Of a stretch of DNA of 64,000 nt, positions 18,146 through 28,789 are shown one piece after another (positions within the stretch are counted from its first letter, which is position 1; each line of letters begins with the position of its first letter). The notes under the pieces are model-generated. The model did no database searches and had not been told where the DNA came from. It was given only the letters and a program-made list of their open reading frames with translations. The position numbers and the translations under genes were made by a program. Source of the DNA: Vibrio sp. MEBiC08052 (GTDB lineage: Bacteria; Pseudomonadota; Gammaproteobacteria; Enterobacterales; Vibrionaceae); assembly GCF_001506075.1 (NCBI RefSeq), contig NZ_KQ947475.1, forward strand, positions 186,001 through 250,000, given 5' to 3'.

Positions 18146-19363
18146 ATGAGCATTGTCGTAATTGATCCGGTTTCATCTGGAATCGCCTATATACATGCAG
18201 CTGTAGAAATGGAAGTTGATTTACATGTTCTTTGTCTTGATGAGGGGGAAAGGAAGGTGTCTCCTGAGTTGAGGAATTTAGTAAAATCAGTTGTCAAGGT
18301 TGATTCAAGAGATATTGAATCACTAATAAGTGCGATTGAAAATATTGGAGATGTTCAAGCCATTCTTCCTGGTTCTGAGTATACCGTTCCAGTTTGTTCT
18401 CAACTGGCGAAACATTTTTTATTACCCGGTTTAAATCGTGATACTGTAGCATTTGTACGTGATAAATATGCTTTTAGAAATAAGATAAAAGAACAAAAAT
18501 TGAGTCATATTCGGTATTTCTTGGTTGATATTAACACTGATTTACAAGCATTGAATGTACCGATGGAATTTGATTTTCCAGCAGTTATAAAACCAGTTGA
18601 TATGTCTGGTAGTATTGAAGTTAAACGAATTGATAGCTTTGATGATTTGGTTTCATTTATGCTGAATTTATCGCAGCGTGAAATTAGTGATTTGGACTAC
18701 ATATCATCAGGGAAATTTATTGTTGAGGAGTATATCCCAGGGGATGAGTTTAGTGTCGAGGGCGTTGTTATTGATGATAAGATAGAAATATTATCAATTA
18801 CAGAGAAAATATTGGGTGAAGAGCCTTATTTTGTCGAGCTTGGGCATATTGTTGGAAATCAACTATGTGAAACAATCTCAAATCGTATAAGTCAATATGC
18901 AAAGTTTATTGTTCAAGCGATAGGAATCAACATAGGTCCTTTTCATTTGGAGTTGAGAGTTCGTCCAGATGGCCAGCCTGTTGCTATTGAAATCGCGGCA
19001 AGAATGCCAGGCGATAAGATTGTGGAACTAATTAAACAATCTAGTGGTATAGATTTAGCTCAAATGACTATTGCTGCGTATGTAAATAAAAAAATGTCCA
19101 AGGAACCTTGTTCCAATGGTATTTCTGCTATTTCATTTATATTCAGGGGAAGAAAAGAACGTTTTACAGAATTAAATTCAATTGATAAATATAAGAATCA
19201 TAAATATTTCAAGAACTGTGAAATATACTTTAATCGTGGGGATATGTTGGGGAGTAATCAAGACTGGACTTCTCGTATTGGACACTTTATTTTCTTTGGT
19301 GATAATTATCATGAAATTAAAGATGTAGCATATGAGTTAAATCGTAAAGTGGGGTTAATATGA
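18146..19363 (+). CDS. ATP-grasp carboxylate-amine ligase (first)
   Basis: A 405-residue ATP-grasp protein expected to activate a carboxylate as acyl phosphate and join it to an amine, as in bacterial L-amino-acid ligases. Seen: N-terminal pre-grasp domain (1-105), FPAVIKPVDMSGS with the ATP-binding Lys (about 150), VEEYIPGDEFSVEG (about 190-205), and the magnesium-binding HLELRVRPDG...EIAARMPGDKI (about 275-300). A C-terminal lid of about 100 residues follows. It starts 12 bases after the reductase gene and overlaps the next ligase by four bases (ATGA). Substrates are not predictable from sequence. Confidence 0.85.
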   Translation: MSIVVIDPVSSGIAYIHAAVEMEVDLHVLCLDEGERKVSPELRNLVKSVVKVDSRDIESLISAIENIGDVQAILPGSEYTVPVCSQLAKHFLLPGLNRDTVAFVRDKYAFRNKIKEQKLSHIRYFLVDINTDLQALNVPMEFDFPAVIKPVDMSGSIEVKRIDSFDDLVSFMLNLSQREISDLDYISSGKFIVEEYIPGDEFSVEGVVIDDKIEILSITEKILGEEPYFVELGHIVGNQLCETISNRISQYAKFIVQAIGINIGPFHLELRVRPDGQPVAIEIAARMPGDKIVELIKQSSGIDLAQMTIAAYVNKKMSKEPCSNGISAISFIFRGRKERFTELNSIDKYKNHKYFKNCEIYFNRGDMLGSNQDWTSRIGHFIFFGDNYHEIKDVAYELNRKVGLI

Positions 19364-20547
19364 AGCATGTTTTAATCATTAATCGTTATGATGATATATT
19401 TTCTAATTATAGTCTATATATAAATTCTGATGATTTTCATATGTCATTTATTACATTGAAAGGTAAAGAAAAACATATTAACCCCAAATATTGCTTGAAT
19501 GTGAAAAATCTTGATGAATTAAAAAGTAAAGATGTGCTAGATGCAGCAATTGAAATCAACGAACGTGATCATGTTGATTTAGTCATTGCACACTCTGAAT
19601 ATGATTTGGATAGTGCTGCAATGATTCGAGAGGCTTTAGGAATATCGGGTGCTAAAATAGAGGATAATGAACTTCATCGAAACAAAGTATTAATGAAGTC
19701 TACACTAATGAATTCTAATATTCCTTTCCCGATATTTAAGAAATTACAGAGTAAAGATGATATTTATAAATTCATATCTGAGTATAATTACCCTTGTATC
19801 ATTAAGCCAGAAGTCGGTGCAGCATCAGAAGGTGTCTATAAGATTTTTTCACATGATGATATACCTTCTGTGGAAAGTGTTGAAGGTCTTCAAATTGAAC
19901 AATTTATTGATGGTGATATTTACCATATCGATGCAATAATATCTTGTGATGATATGCCATATTTTAAAGTGTCTAAATATATTAATACTTGTCTTGATTT
20001 TAGATATAAAGTTCCATTGGGATCGTTTACTATTGATGATATTTCCGTGAATGAACGTTTGAAAAAACTTGCATTTAATGTTGCAGATTTACTGAGAATA
20101 AATCATCAGGCAATGCATTTAGAAGTTATTGAACATGATGATGAATTCTACTTCTTAGAAATAGGGGCAAGAGTTGGTGGTGGCGAGATTCCTTTTGTTG
20201 CTTATAATAATGAAGGTGTTGACCTTTTTGAACTATGGACGAAAGTCTCTCTGGGAAAAAATGTGGATACGGTCAAGACGAAAGTAACAGGTTTTTTAAT
20301 GGTTCCAAATCCATTTGAATCTGGTTATCAGTTCGCTGATGGATTTCAGTTAGAACACCCTAATATTACATATCGGAAATTGAATTTAAATGGCGAAAAC
20401 AAAGGGTTCTCATATGATGATATACCTGCAATCGTCCACTTTGAGGGTGAGAATTCTATTGAAGTTCGAGATGCAATTGTTCAGTGTATGTCCTTGGTAA
20501 GCTCTGCAATAATCCCACTAACATGTGAAGTTGGCTCTCATGAATAA
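19360..20547 (+). CDS. ATP-grasp carboxylate-amine ligase (second)
   Basis: A second, clearly different ATP-grasp ligase of 395 residues. Seen: CIIKPEVGAASEGVYKI (ATP-binding Lys, about 149), LQIEQFIDGDIYHIDA (about 175-190), and the metal-binding LEVIEH...FLEIGARVGGGEIPF (about 250-285). The start ATG lies inside the stop of the preceding ligase (ATGA overlap), so the two are translationally coupled. Two ligases in one unit suggest either a three-part product or one ligation plus one activation step. Distant relatives include BacD and carnosine-synthase-type enzymes; the actual substrates are unknown. Confidence 0.85.
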   Translation: MKHVLIINRYDDIFSNYSLYINSDDFHMSFITLKGKEKHINPKYCLNVKNLDELKSKDVLDAAIEINERDHVDLVIAHSEYDLDSAAMIREALGISGAKIEDNELHRNKVLMKSTLMNSNIPFPIFKKLQSKDDIYKFISEYNYPCIIKPEVGAASEGVYKIFSHDDIPSVESVEGLQIEQFIDGDIYHIDAIISCDDMPYFKVSKYINTCLDFRYKVPLGSFTIDDISVNERLKKLAFNVADLLRINHQAMHLEVIEHDDEFYFLEIGARVGGGEIPFVAYNNEGVDLFELWTKVSLGKNVDTVKTKVTGFLMVPNPFESGYQFADGFQLEHPNITYRKLNLNGENKGFSYDDIPAIVHFEGENSIEVRDAIVQCMSLVSSAIIPLTCEVGSHE

Positions 20548-21457
20548 AAAACATTGGTATGGTGTCCTTCTGGCGCTATTGGCTGCATTTTTTAATGGTA
20601 TGGTTGGTATTTTTAGTGTCAACTTATTCAATTCAGGGATGACTCCTGAAGCGGTTGCTTTTTATAAGTGTGCGGTCGCATTTTTTATAATTGTTATCGT
20701 TTTAGTGGCGACGAATAAACTCAGTACAATGTTGCACTATTTGAGAGAAAAATGGCAAGCACTCATCGTTTGTAGTTTCTTTGGATTTTTCATGCTGTAT
20801 TTCTTCGAAACCGCTGCTTACGGGAATCTAAATGTTGCTGTGGTCGTGTTCTTGTTGTTCGGTGTTTCGACGTTGGTAACATTCATTGCCAATGCAATCT
20901 TTGAACGTCGAATCCTGACAGGAAAGGAATGGATGTCAGTTCTGTTTGCCATTTTAGGTTTGTATTTGATTTTTATAGAAAATGAGCACATTGAAGCTTC
21001 AGTGGACATCGGCTTTATTTATGCTGTATTGGCTGGTGTTGGTTACGGCTTATTTTTGGTGCTGAATAAGAAATTGAATATAGGTGGTGGATTGATTCCC
21101 GTATGTGGATTACTGTTTTTTGGATTGATATATTTACTGATTCCATTTTCGCTATCTGGTCCTGTAGGTATTGATGGCAGTGCATGGTTCACGTTGGTGC
21201 TTTTAGCTTTGCTTCCAACCATTGGTGGTTTTTGGTGTACCACTAAATCTTTAACGATTATGAAAAGTCAGACTGTACAATTGATTGAATTATCTGAGCC
21301 AATCTTTGCTTTAATTCTTGGTTTTATATTTCTTGAGCAACTGGTAACTCCGATGCAGATGCTGGGTGGCGTTTGCATTTTAGCTGCAATTTTGATTCAT
21401 GAGTTTAGATTATCTCTGTGCCGTAAAGCTAAAATAGCGACGGATACAATGCCTTAA
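20540..21457 (+). CDS. EamA/DMT-family transporter, probable exporter of the cluster product
   Basis: A 305-residue membrane protein with ten predicted helices in two EamA repeats, of the drug/metabolite transporter superfamily (RhaT/YdcZ-like). Start ATG 20540 overlaps the end of the second ligase by eight bases; an upstream GTG (20525) is less likely. Such overlap argues for a linked function, most simply export of the peptide-like product and self-protection. Its composition is mixed, partly nearer the host than the four genes before it. It is the last gene before cpxA, which runs the other way; only a weak GGTAA/TTACC hairpin (21487-21503) separates them. Confidence 0.85.
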   Translation: MNKKHWYGVLLALLAAFFNGMVGIFSVNLFNSGMTPEAVAFYKCAVAFFIIVIVLVATNKLSTMLHYLREKWQALIVCSFFGFFMLYFFETAAYGNLNVAVVVFLLFGVSTLVTFIANAIFERRILTGKEWMSVLFAILGLYLIFIENEHIEASVDIGFIYAVLAGVGYGLFLVLNKKLNIGGGLIPVCGLLFFGLIYLLIPFSLSGPVGIDGSAWFTLVLLALLPTIGGFWCTTKSLTIMKSQTVQLIELSEPIFALILGFIFLEQLVTPMQMLGGVCILAAILIHEFRLSLCRKAKIATDTMP

Positions 21458-21518
21458 GCTGACCACTCATATATTTCTTTCAAGCTGGTAACTCGAGCTT
21501 ACCGGGAGAATTGAGGGA

Positions 21519-22940
21519 TCAGACCGATATATCCAGCGGCAGTGTGATGGTAATCATCAGCCCGCCCATTGCGCTGCGACTGGCTTGAATCGTGCCACGA
21601 TGTTGGCGGACGGCATTTTCGGTAATGGCGAGCCCCAGTCCAGTCCCTCCGCTGTGGCGTTCTCTTGTGGTTGAAACGCGATAGAACGGCCGAAATATGT
21701 TAGCGAATTCATCATCCGGCACACCTTCGCCATTATCTTCGACACAGAGGGTCAACTGCTGTGGTGTGTCACTGAAGGTTACCCGAATATGATCTTTGCT
21801 GTAGTAGATCGCGTTACGCACGATATTTTCGACAGCACTCATAAGCTGTTGTGGGTTGCCCGATATCCGTCGCTCCGGAATGATGGAATAGCTGAGCGTC
21901 TTTGCCATCTGTTCCGCTTCGAAGACGGCATCTTCAAGCAAAGCTTCCCATAAACTGGACAGGGGTTGAGTTTCTTGACTTGAGTGACTGTTGAGCTGCA
22001 TTCTGGACAGTTCCAACAGCTCACCAATCATCTGTTCCAAACGTTGGGCTTCGGTATCAATTCTTTCCAGTTCAGGGCTTGTCCCTTGTTTGCGATTGGC
22101 GAGTGCTGTTGCCATCCTTAAACGGGTCAGCGGTGAACGAAGTTCATGAGAAATATCGGATAAAAGCCGTTGCTGTCCTGAAATCATTTCATTAACGGCT
22201 TCGACCATATGGTTAAAGCTCTGCCCGGCTTGACGAAATTCAGTGGTTCCCTGTTCTAGGGAGCGATCAACCTGAAACTCGCCTTGAGCAACACGTTGTG
22301 ATGCCTGAGCCAGCTTTTGAGCCGGTTGGCTTAATGCCCATGCCAGCCAGAGCAGTAACGGTGTACTAATCAACATGACCACCAGTAACAGAGAAATCGG
22401 GTGGTCCAGCAAGCGAATAAAAAATGGTGGCAGTTGATTGTCAGGGAAGGCGACGTAGAGTAACAACGGTTGCTGGGCAAGATGAATCGGCATCGGACCT
22501 GTCATCAGAAAATGGCCGTACAGGCGTTGCTGAGGTTGTTCGGCTGATTCGATGCCGGTGAGAAAATTTTGGAGAATCCGGCTGTTGATCATCTGATTGC
22601 CATTCACCATCAGAATGTTCCCTGCCATATCGGTCAGAAACAGATGAGGCTTGTCCTGATTGTCCCTGAGTGGTTGAGAATGCATATTGTGTCGGGGTTG
22701 GCGGATAAACCGAGCAGATAACGTTCTGAGAATAATGGTGAGGTTTTGCTCTCCGGCAAATCTGGTTTCGAGGTTCTCTTTGATTGTAGCCAGACGTTGA
22801 CGTTCCGAATTCGGTAAATCTCTGGCTTTTCTCGGATCAAGATTCGGCAACAAAAGCACAACGATCAAAATCAGTAACATCGTGAACCAGAAAATGGCAA
22901 AGATTCGACCATAGAGGCTATTTAACTTGGGAAGATGCAT
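21519..22940 (-). CDS. cpxA: Envelope-stress sensor kinase CpxA
   Basis: Inner-membrane histidine kinase for misfolded envelope proteins. 473 residues: helix 1 (about 10-30), periplasmic sensor (about 31-175), helix 2 (about 180-200), HAMP, dimerisation domain with the phospho-His in ISHELRSPLTRLR, and an ATPase domain with NAIYYSKD, DNGEGVP and SGGTGLGL. The start codon overlaps the cpxR stop by one base (TAATG). It phosphorylates CpxR; the target cpxP lies divergent beyond cpxR. Confidence 0.94.
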   Translation of the reverse strand: MHLPKLNSLYGRIFAIFWFTMLLILIVVLLLPNLDPRKARDLPNSERQRLATIKENLETRFAGEQNLTIILRTLSARFIRQPRHNMHSQPLRDNQDKPHLFLTDMAGNILMVNGNQMINSRILQNFLTGIESAEQPQQRLYGHFLMTGPMPIHLAQQPLLLYVAFPDNQLPPFFIRLLDHPISLLLVVMLISTPLLLWLAWALSQPAQKLAQASQRVAQGEFQVDRSLEQGTTEFRQAGQSFNHMVEAVNEMISGQQRLLSDISHELRSPLTRLRMATALANRKQGTSPELERIDTEAQRLEQMIGELLELSRMQLNSHSSQETQPLSSLWEALLEDAVFEAEQMAKTLSYSIIPERRISGNPQQLMSAVENIVRNAIYYSKDHIRVTFSDTPQQLTLCVEDNGEGVPDDEFANIFRPFYRVSTTRERHSGGTGLGLAITENAVRQHRGTIQASRSAMGGLMITITLPLDISV

Positions 22941-23635
22941 TAGTCCTCCGCGATCATCAGATAGCCGCGTCCGCGCAGTGTCTTGATTCTCTCCCGACCA
23001 TCATGACGGGCCGGGAGTTTTTTCCTCAGGTTGGAGACATGCATATCAATGGCTCGGTCAAATGCTGCCAGTCGTTTACCGAGCACATCCAGACTCAGAG
23101 TCTCTTTCGTGAGCGTCTCTCCCGGATGCTGTACAAAGTGTGTGAGCAGCGCAAATTCTGTGGAGGTTAACTCCAGCAGTTCATCGTGGCAGTACGCTTC
23201 TTGTTTTTTTGGATAGAGGCGTAAGTCCTCACACTCGATCACTTCACTCGATTTATGAACCGGTGTTTGTTGGGTGCGACGGAGAATGGCACGGATGCGG
23301 GCCAGTAGTTCCCGGTCACTGAACGGTTTTGGCAGATAGTCATCAGCACCCAGCTCAAGACCGATGACCCGATCGATTTCTTCGCCTTTGGCAGTCAGCA
23401 TCAGCACTGGTGTTTGCGCATATTGAGAAGAGGAACGGATTCTTTTCAGTGTTTCCATCCCATTCAGTTTGGGCATCATGACATCCAATAAGACGATGTC
23501 CGTCTGTTCGTCCAGCATGTTTAGACCAGCTTCCCCATCATGGGCTTCTGCAACACTGAATCCTTCAAAGCTAAGCACTTCGTTGAGTAGTGCGGTTAAC
23601 TCAGTATCATCATCAATGATTAGGATATGGGGCAT
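22940..23635 (-). CDS. cpxR: Response regulator CpxR
   Basis: OmpR-family transcription factor of the Cpx envelope-stress response, 231 residues. Receiver domain with acidic D8-D10, phospho-acceptor D51 in IVLLDVMMP and conserved K around 101 (DYLPKPF), then a winged-helix DNA-binding domain (RAIDMHVSNLRKKL...IKTLRGRGYLM). D51 is the position used in E. coli CpxR. It is divergent from cpxP, and the shared intergenic region holds a perfect CpxR box, so autoregulation is likely. Confidence 0.95.
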   Translation of the reverse strand: MPHILIIDDDTELTALLNEVLSFEGFSVAEAHDGEAGLNMLDEQTDIVLLDVMMPKLNGMETLKRIRSSSQYAQTPVLMLTAKGEEIDRVIGLELGADDYLPKPFSDRELLARIRAILRRTQQTPVHKSSEVIECEDLRLYPKKQEAYCHDELLELTSTEFALLTHFVQHPGETLTKETLSLDVLGKRLAAFDRAIDMHVSNLRKKLPARHDGRERIKTLRGRGYLMIAED

Positions 23636-23741
23636 CAGTTGTTCTCCGCAGCGTTCTATGAATATTTTGTCTTTGCAAGCCAGTGACTGTTACCAATAGT
23701 TTACCTTTAAAATTCACGGATAAAGATCGTTCGGTGCCTCA

Positions 23742-23756
23742 TTTACACTCTTTTAC
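23742..23756. promoter_or_regulatory. CpxR box between cpxR and cpxP
   Basis: TTTAC-ACTCT-TTTAC is an exact match, on the complementary strand, to the consensus GTAAA-N5-GTAAA. It lies 106 bases before cpxR and 99 before cpxP, so it can serve both divergent promoters. Another symmetric word, CTTACAGAATGTAAG, occurs near 23780. Confidence 0.8.
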
Positions 23757-23855
23757 CTACGCTATACACCAGTTGACCTTACAGAATGTAAGCTTAATTT
23801 ACCGATACATGAAAGGCTGATGTTTATTCAGTCTGTCCACCAAGAGGTAACAGAG

Positions 23856-24368
23856 ATGAGCACTTTAACAAAAGTAATATTGGCAGCAGCTGTTCTCCCG
23901 TTAACACTCGGCAGTATGGCTGTTTTTGCCGGATATCAGAACCATCATGGCGGTGGTTATTGGGGAAATCAACGTTTCGAATGCCAGCGTTATGATCACC
24001 GTGGGATGTTGCGATCATTCAACCTTACATCGGAACAGCAAAATCAACTGACGGCACTGCGACAAAAACATTGGGAGCAAAGGCAGGCTCGGATGCAAGA
24101 TTTTCATCAAGAGATGGTACCGATTGTAATGGCAAAAAATTTTGATGAACAAGCCGCGCAGAAACTGGCTGACAAAATGGAAAATGCGCGTGTTGACAGA
24201 CGTGTAGAGATGATGCGTCAACGGCATGACATGCTGAGTATTTTGACGCCAGAACAACAACAACAATGGCAAAAAATGTTTCAAGAAAGACCTTACAACA
24301 ATATGACCGGACCCGGTCAAGGCGGTGGTGGTGGTAATGGCCCTGGCTTCATGATGAACCAATGGTAG
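23856..24368 (+). CDS. cpxP: Periplasmic Cpx regulator/chaperone CpxP (LTXXQ family)
   Basis: A periplasmic adaptor that holds CpxA inactive and binds misfolded proteins. Start ATG 23856 is chosen because AAGAGG lies eight bases upstream; a frame beginning at 23820 would add residues before the signal peptide. Signal peptide about 1-27 (ending GSMAVFA), then helical repeats with the paired motifs LTSEQQNQ and LTPEQQQQ. The C terminus is glycine-rich. About 170 residues. Divergent from cpxRA behind a CpxR box, the standard arrangement. Confidence 0.9.
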   Translation: MSTLTKVILAAAVLPLTLGSMAVFAGYQNHHGGGYWGNQRFECQRYDHRGMLRSFNLTSEQQNQLTALRQKHWEQRQARMQDFHQEMVPIVMAKNFDEQAAQKLADKMENARVDRRVEMMRQRHDMLSILTPEQQQQWQKMFQERPYNNMTGPGQGGGGGNGPGFMMNQW

Positions 24369-24454
24369 GATAACATCCGCGATTGTTGAGTTGTGAGCAT
24401 TGTGAAAACAGCATGTTATTGGATAGCGCTTTGGTGAAACCAATGACGTCAGTG

Positions 24455-24487
24455 AAGAAAGAGGTGACAGGGATGCGCCTCTTTCTT
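24455..24487 (+). terminator. Terminator after cpxP
   Basis: AAGAAAGAGG and CCTCTTTCTT form a 10-bp stem about 87 bases after the cpxP stop, ending in a T-rich arm. Probable rho-independent terminator. Confidence 0.6.
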
Positions 24488-24628
24488 GTGACTACTACTA
24501 ATAATTATTATCACTTTCATGTTAAAAATCAGCTAATTATATTATCTGTTGATAAATAAATCGCCTGCAATGAAGCGGATTTCGTTATATAGTTAACCAT
24601 CAGTGATGACATTCATTCAGAGTTTTTA

Positions 24629-25540
24629 ATGCACGCAAATTATATTCGCTTAGTGAAATCAGCAGCATGGAGTGCGACCATTATCGCGATGACGTTGCTG
24701 GTAATTAAAATGTTTGCTTGGTGGCATACCGGGTCAGTCAGTTTACTCGCATCGGTGATTGACTCTTTGCTGGATATTGCCGCATCGGTGGTCAACCTTT
24801 TGGTGGTTCGTTATGCGCTTCAGCCGGCTGATCGCGAACATACATTTGGTCATGGGAAAGCAGAATCTTTGGCTGCACTGGCACAGGCAATGTTTATTTC
24901 GGGCTCCGCCTGCTTTCTGCTGCTCAACGGGGTTGACCGTTTCTTTCGGCCTCAGCCGCTACAAACACCGGAGCTTGGGATTTATGTCAGTGCGCTGGCG
25001 ATAGTGGTGACCTTCCTGTTGGTTCGGTATCAAAAATATGTGGTTCGTAAAACAGGGAGTCAGGCGATTGCAGCGGACTCCTTGCACTATCAGTCTGATT
25101 TATGGATGAATATTGCGATTATGATCGCATTAGCAATGAGCTGGCAAGGGGTGACCCAAGCCGATGCGATTTTTGCCGTCGGGATCGGTGTTTATATTTT
25201 ATATAGTGCCTATCAGATTATTCACGAAGCGATTCAGACGTTATTGGATCGCAAACTGCCGGATGAAGAAATCAGTCACATTCGTCAGTTGAGTTTATCG
25301 GTTGACGGGGTATTAGGAATTCATGGGCTACGCACGCGCATGTCTGGTCCGGTGCGTTTTATTCAGCTTCATCTGGAATTAGATGATCATTTACCGCTGA
25401 TTCAGGCACATGAGATTTCTGATCAGGTTGAAGCGTTATTACTGGCACAGTTTCCCGGCTCAGATGTGCTTGTCCACCAAGACCCTTATTCGGTGATCCT
25501 GAAATCAGAATATGAGCAGAAAGTAGCAGAATGGTCGTAA
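24629..25540 (+). CDS. fieF: Cation-efflux protein FieF (CDF family)
   Basis: Exports iron(II) and zinc from the cytoplasm by proton antiport. 303 residues, six helices plus a cytoplasmic C-terminal domain. The metal-site residues D45 and D49 (DSLLD) and H153 and D157 (HYQSD) are all present at the same numbers as in E. coli FieF (YiiP). [14 protein letters not shown] is also conserved. It stands between cpxP and pfkA, as in E. coli, except that an aminopeptidase gene separates it from pfkA here. Confidence 0.95.
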   Translation: MHANYIRLVKSAAWSATIIAMTLLVIKMFAWWHTGSVSLLASVIDSLLDIAASVVNLLVVRYALQPADREHTFGHGKAESLAALAQAMFISGSACFLLLNGVDRFFRPQPLQTPELGIYVSALAIVVTFLLVRYQKYVVRKTGSQAIAADSLHYQSDLWMNIAIMIALAMSWQGVTQADAIFAVGIGVYILYSAYQIIHEAIQTLLDRKLPDEEISHIRQLSLSVDGVLGIHGLRTRMSGPVRFIQLHLELDDHLPLIQAHEISDQVEALLLAQFPGSDVLVHQDPYSVILKSEYEQKVAEWS

Positions 25541-25599
25541 TGACCGACAGAGATATGCTTGAGTGAGGCCGTGTATTGGCTATTACATCCGTTGAGAAA

Positions 25600-25633
25600 C
25601 AGATAACCTGAAAACTATGTTTCAGGTTATCTG
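25600..25633. terminator. Bidirectional terminator between fieF and the aminopeptidase gene
   Basis: CAGATAACCTGAAA and TTTCAGGTTATCTG are a perfect 14-bp inverted repeat with a 6-base loop between convergent genes. Confidence 0.75.
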
Positions 25634-25653
25634 TATGAGTTTTTTCACTTATA

Positions 25654-27705
<2,052 letters not shown>

Positions 27706-28668
27706 ATGATTAAAAAGATCGGGATATTAACAAGTGGCGGTGATGCTCCAGGGATGAACGCTGCGATTCGTGGCGTTGTACGCACTGCATTAGGCGCTGG
27801 TTTAGAAGTTTTCGGCATCTATGATGGCTATCTGGGGCTTTATGAAGACCGGATTGCTCGCTTAGAGCGTTCGAGTGTTTCTGACGTGATTAACCGAGGT
27901 GGTACATTCCTTGGTTCAGCTCGTTTTCCTGAATTTAAAGAGGTTCACGTTCGTGAAAAAGCGATTGAGAATCTGAAGAAGCATGGTATCGAGGCACTGG
28001 TTGTCATCGGTGGTGATGGTTCTTATATGGGAGCCAAGAAGCTGACAGAGATGGGATATCCATGTATCGGCCTGCCGGGCACCATTGATAACGATATTGC
28101 CGGCACCGATTATACCATCGGTTATCTGACCGCTTTGAATACCGTCATTGATGCCATCGACCGCTTGCGCGATACATCATCATCTCATCAACGGATTTCT
28201 ATTGTTGAAATCATGGGACGTCATTGTGGTGATTTAACACTCATGTCAGCCATCGCTGGTGGATGTGAATATATCATTACCCCGGAGACGGGATTGAATA
28301 TGGATGAGCTGATTTCCAATCTGAAAGACGGCATCGCGAAAGGTAAGAAACATGCCATCATTGCTTTGACTGAGCTGATGATGGATGCCAATGTTCTGGC
28401 CAAGAAGATTGAAGAAGCGACGAAACGTGAAACACGAGCGACCGTGCTTGGTCATATTCAGCGTGGTGGTCGTCCGACAGCATTTGACCGGGTTTTAGCG
28501 TCTCGCATGGGGAACTATGCGGTTCACCTTCTGCTGGAAGGTCATGGTGGTCGTTGTGTTGGTATTCAGAAAGAAGATCTGGTTCATCACGATATCATCG
28601 ATGCGATCGAGAATATGAAGCGTCCTGTCCGTAAAGATTTGTATAAAGTTGCTGAAGAACTGTTTTAA
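27706..28668 (+). CDS. pfkA: 6-phosphofructokinase I
   Basis: Commits glycolysis by phosphorylating fructose 6-phosphate with ATP. 320 residues starting [23 protein letters not shown], with the catalytic TIDNDI (Asp base), GGDGSYMGA and the effector-binding residues of the E. coli enzyme. Start ATG 27706 matches E. coli; a GTG at 27700 lies inside the ribosome-binding region AGAGGGTG. Its opposite, GlpX-type fructose bisphosphatase, is convergent just downstream. Confidence 0.97.
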   Translation: MIKKIGILTSGGDAPGMNAAIRGVVRTALGAGLEVFGIYDGYLGLYEDRIARLERSSVSDVINRGGTFLGSARFPEFKEVHVREKAIENLKKHGIEALVVIGGDGSYMGAKKLTEMGYPCIGLPGTIDNDIAGTDYTIGYLTALNTVIDAIDRLRDTSSSHQRISIVEIMGRHCGDLTLMSAIAGGCEYIITPETGLNMDELISNLKDGIAKGKKHAIIALTELMMDANVLAKKIEEATKRETRATVLGHIQRGGRPTAFDRVLASRMGNYAVHLLLEGHGGRCVGIQKEDLVHHDIIDAIENMKRPVRKDLYKVAEELF

Positions 28669-28692
28669 GGTTTTTTCGTAGCACATATTAAT

Positions 28693-28719
28693 AAAGACCG
28701 CAGTGCGCGGTCTTTTTTT
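28693..28719 (+). terminator. Terminator after pfkA
   Basis: AAAGACCGC and GCGGTCTTT form a 9-bp stem with a 5-base loop followed by a run of T, 24 bases after the pfkA stop. A textbook rho-independent terminator. Confidence 0.9.
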
Positions 28720-28789
28720 GTATCGGATATTAAGTTAGATTCTTTTGGCTAACGGATATCATCATCCTGATGAAAGATCGGCATATATA

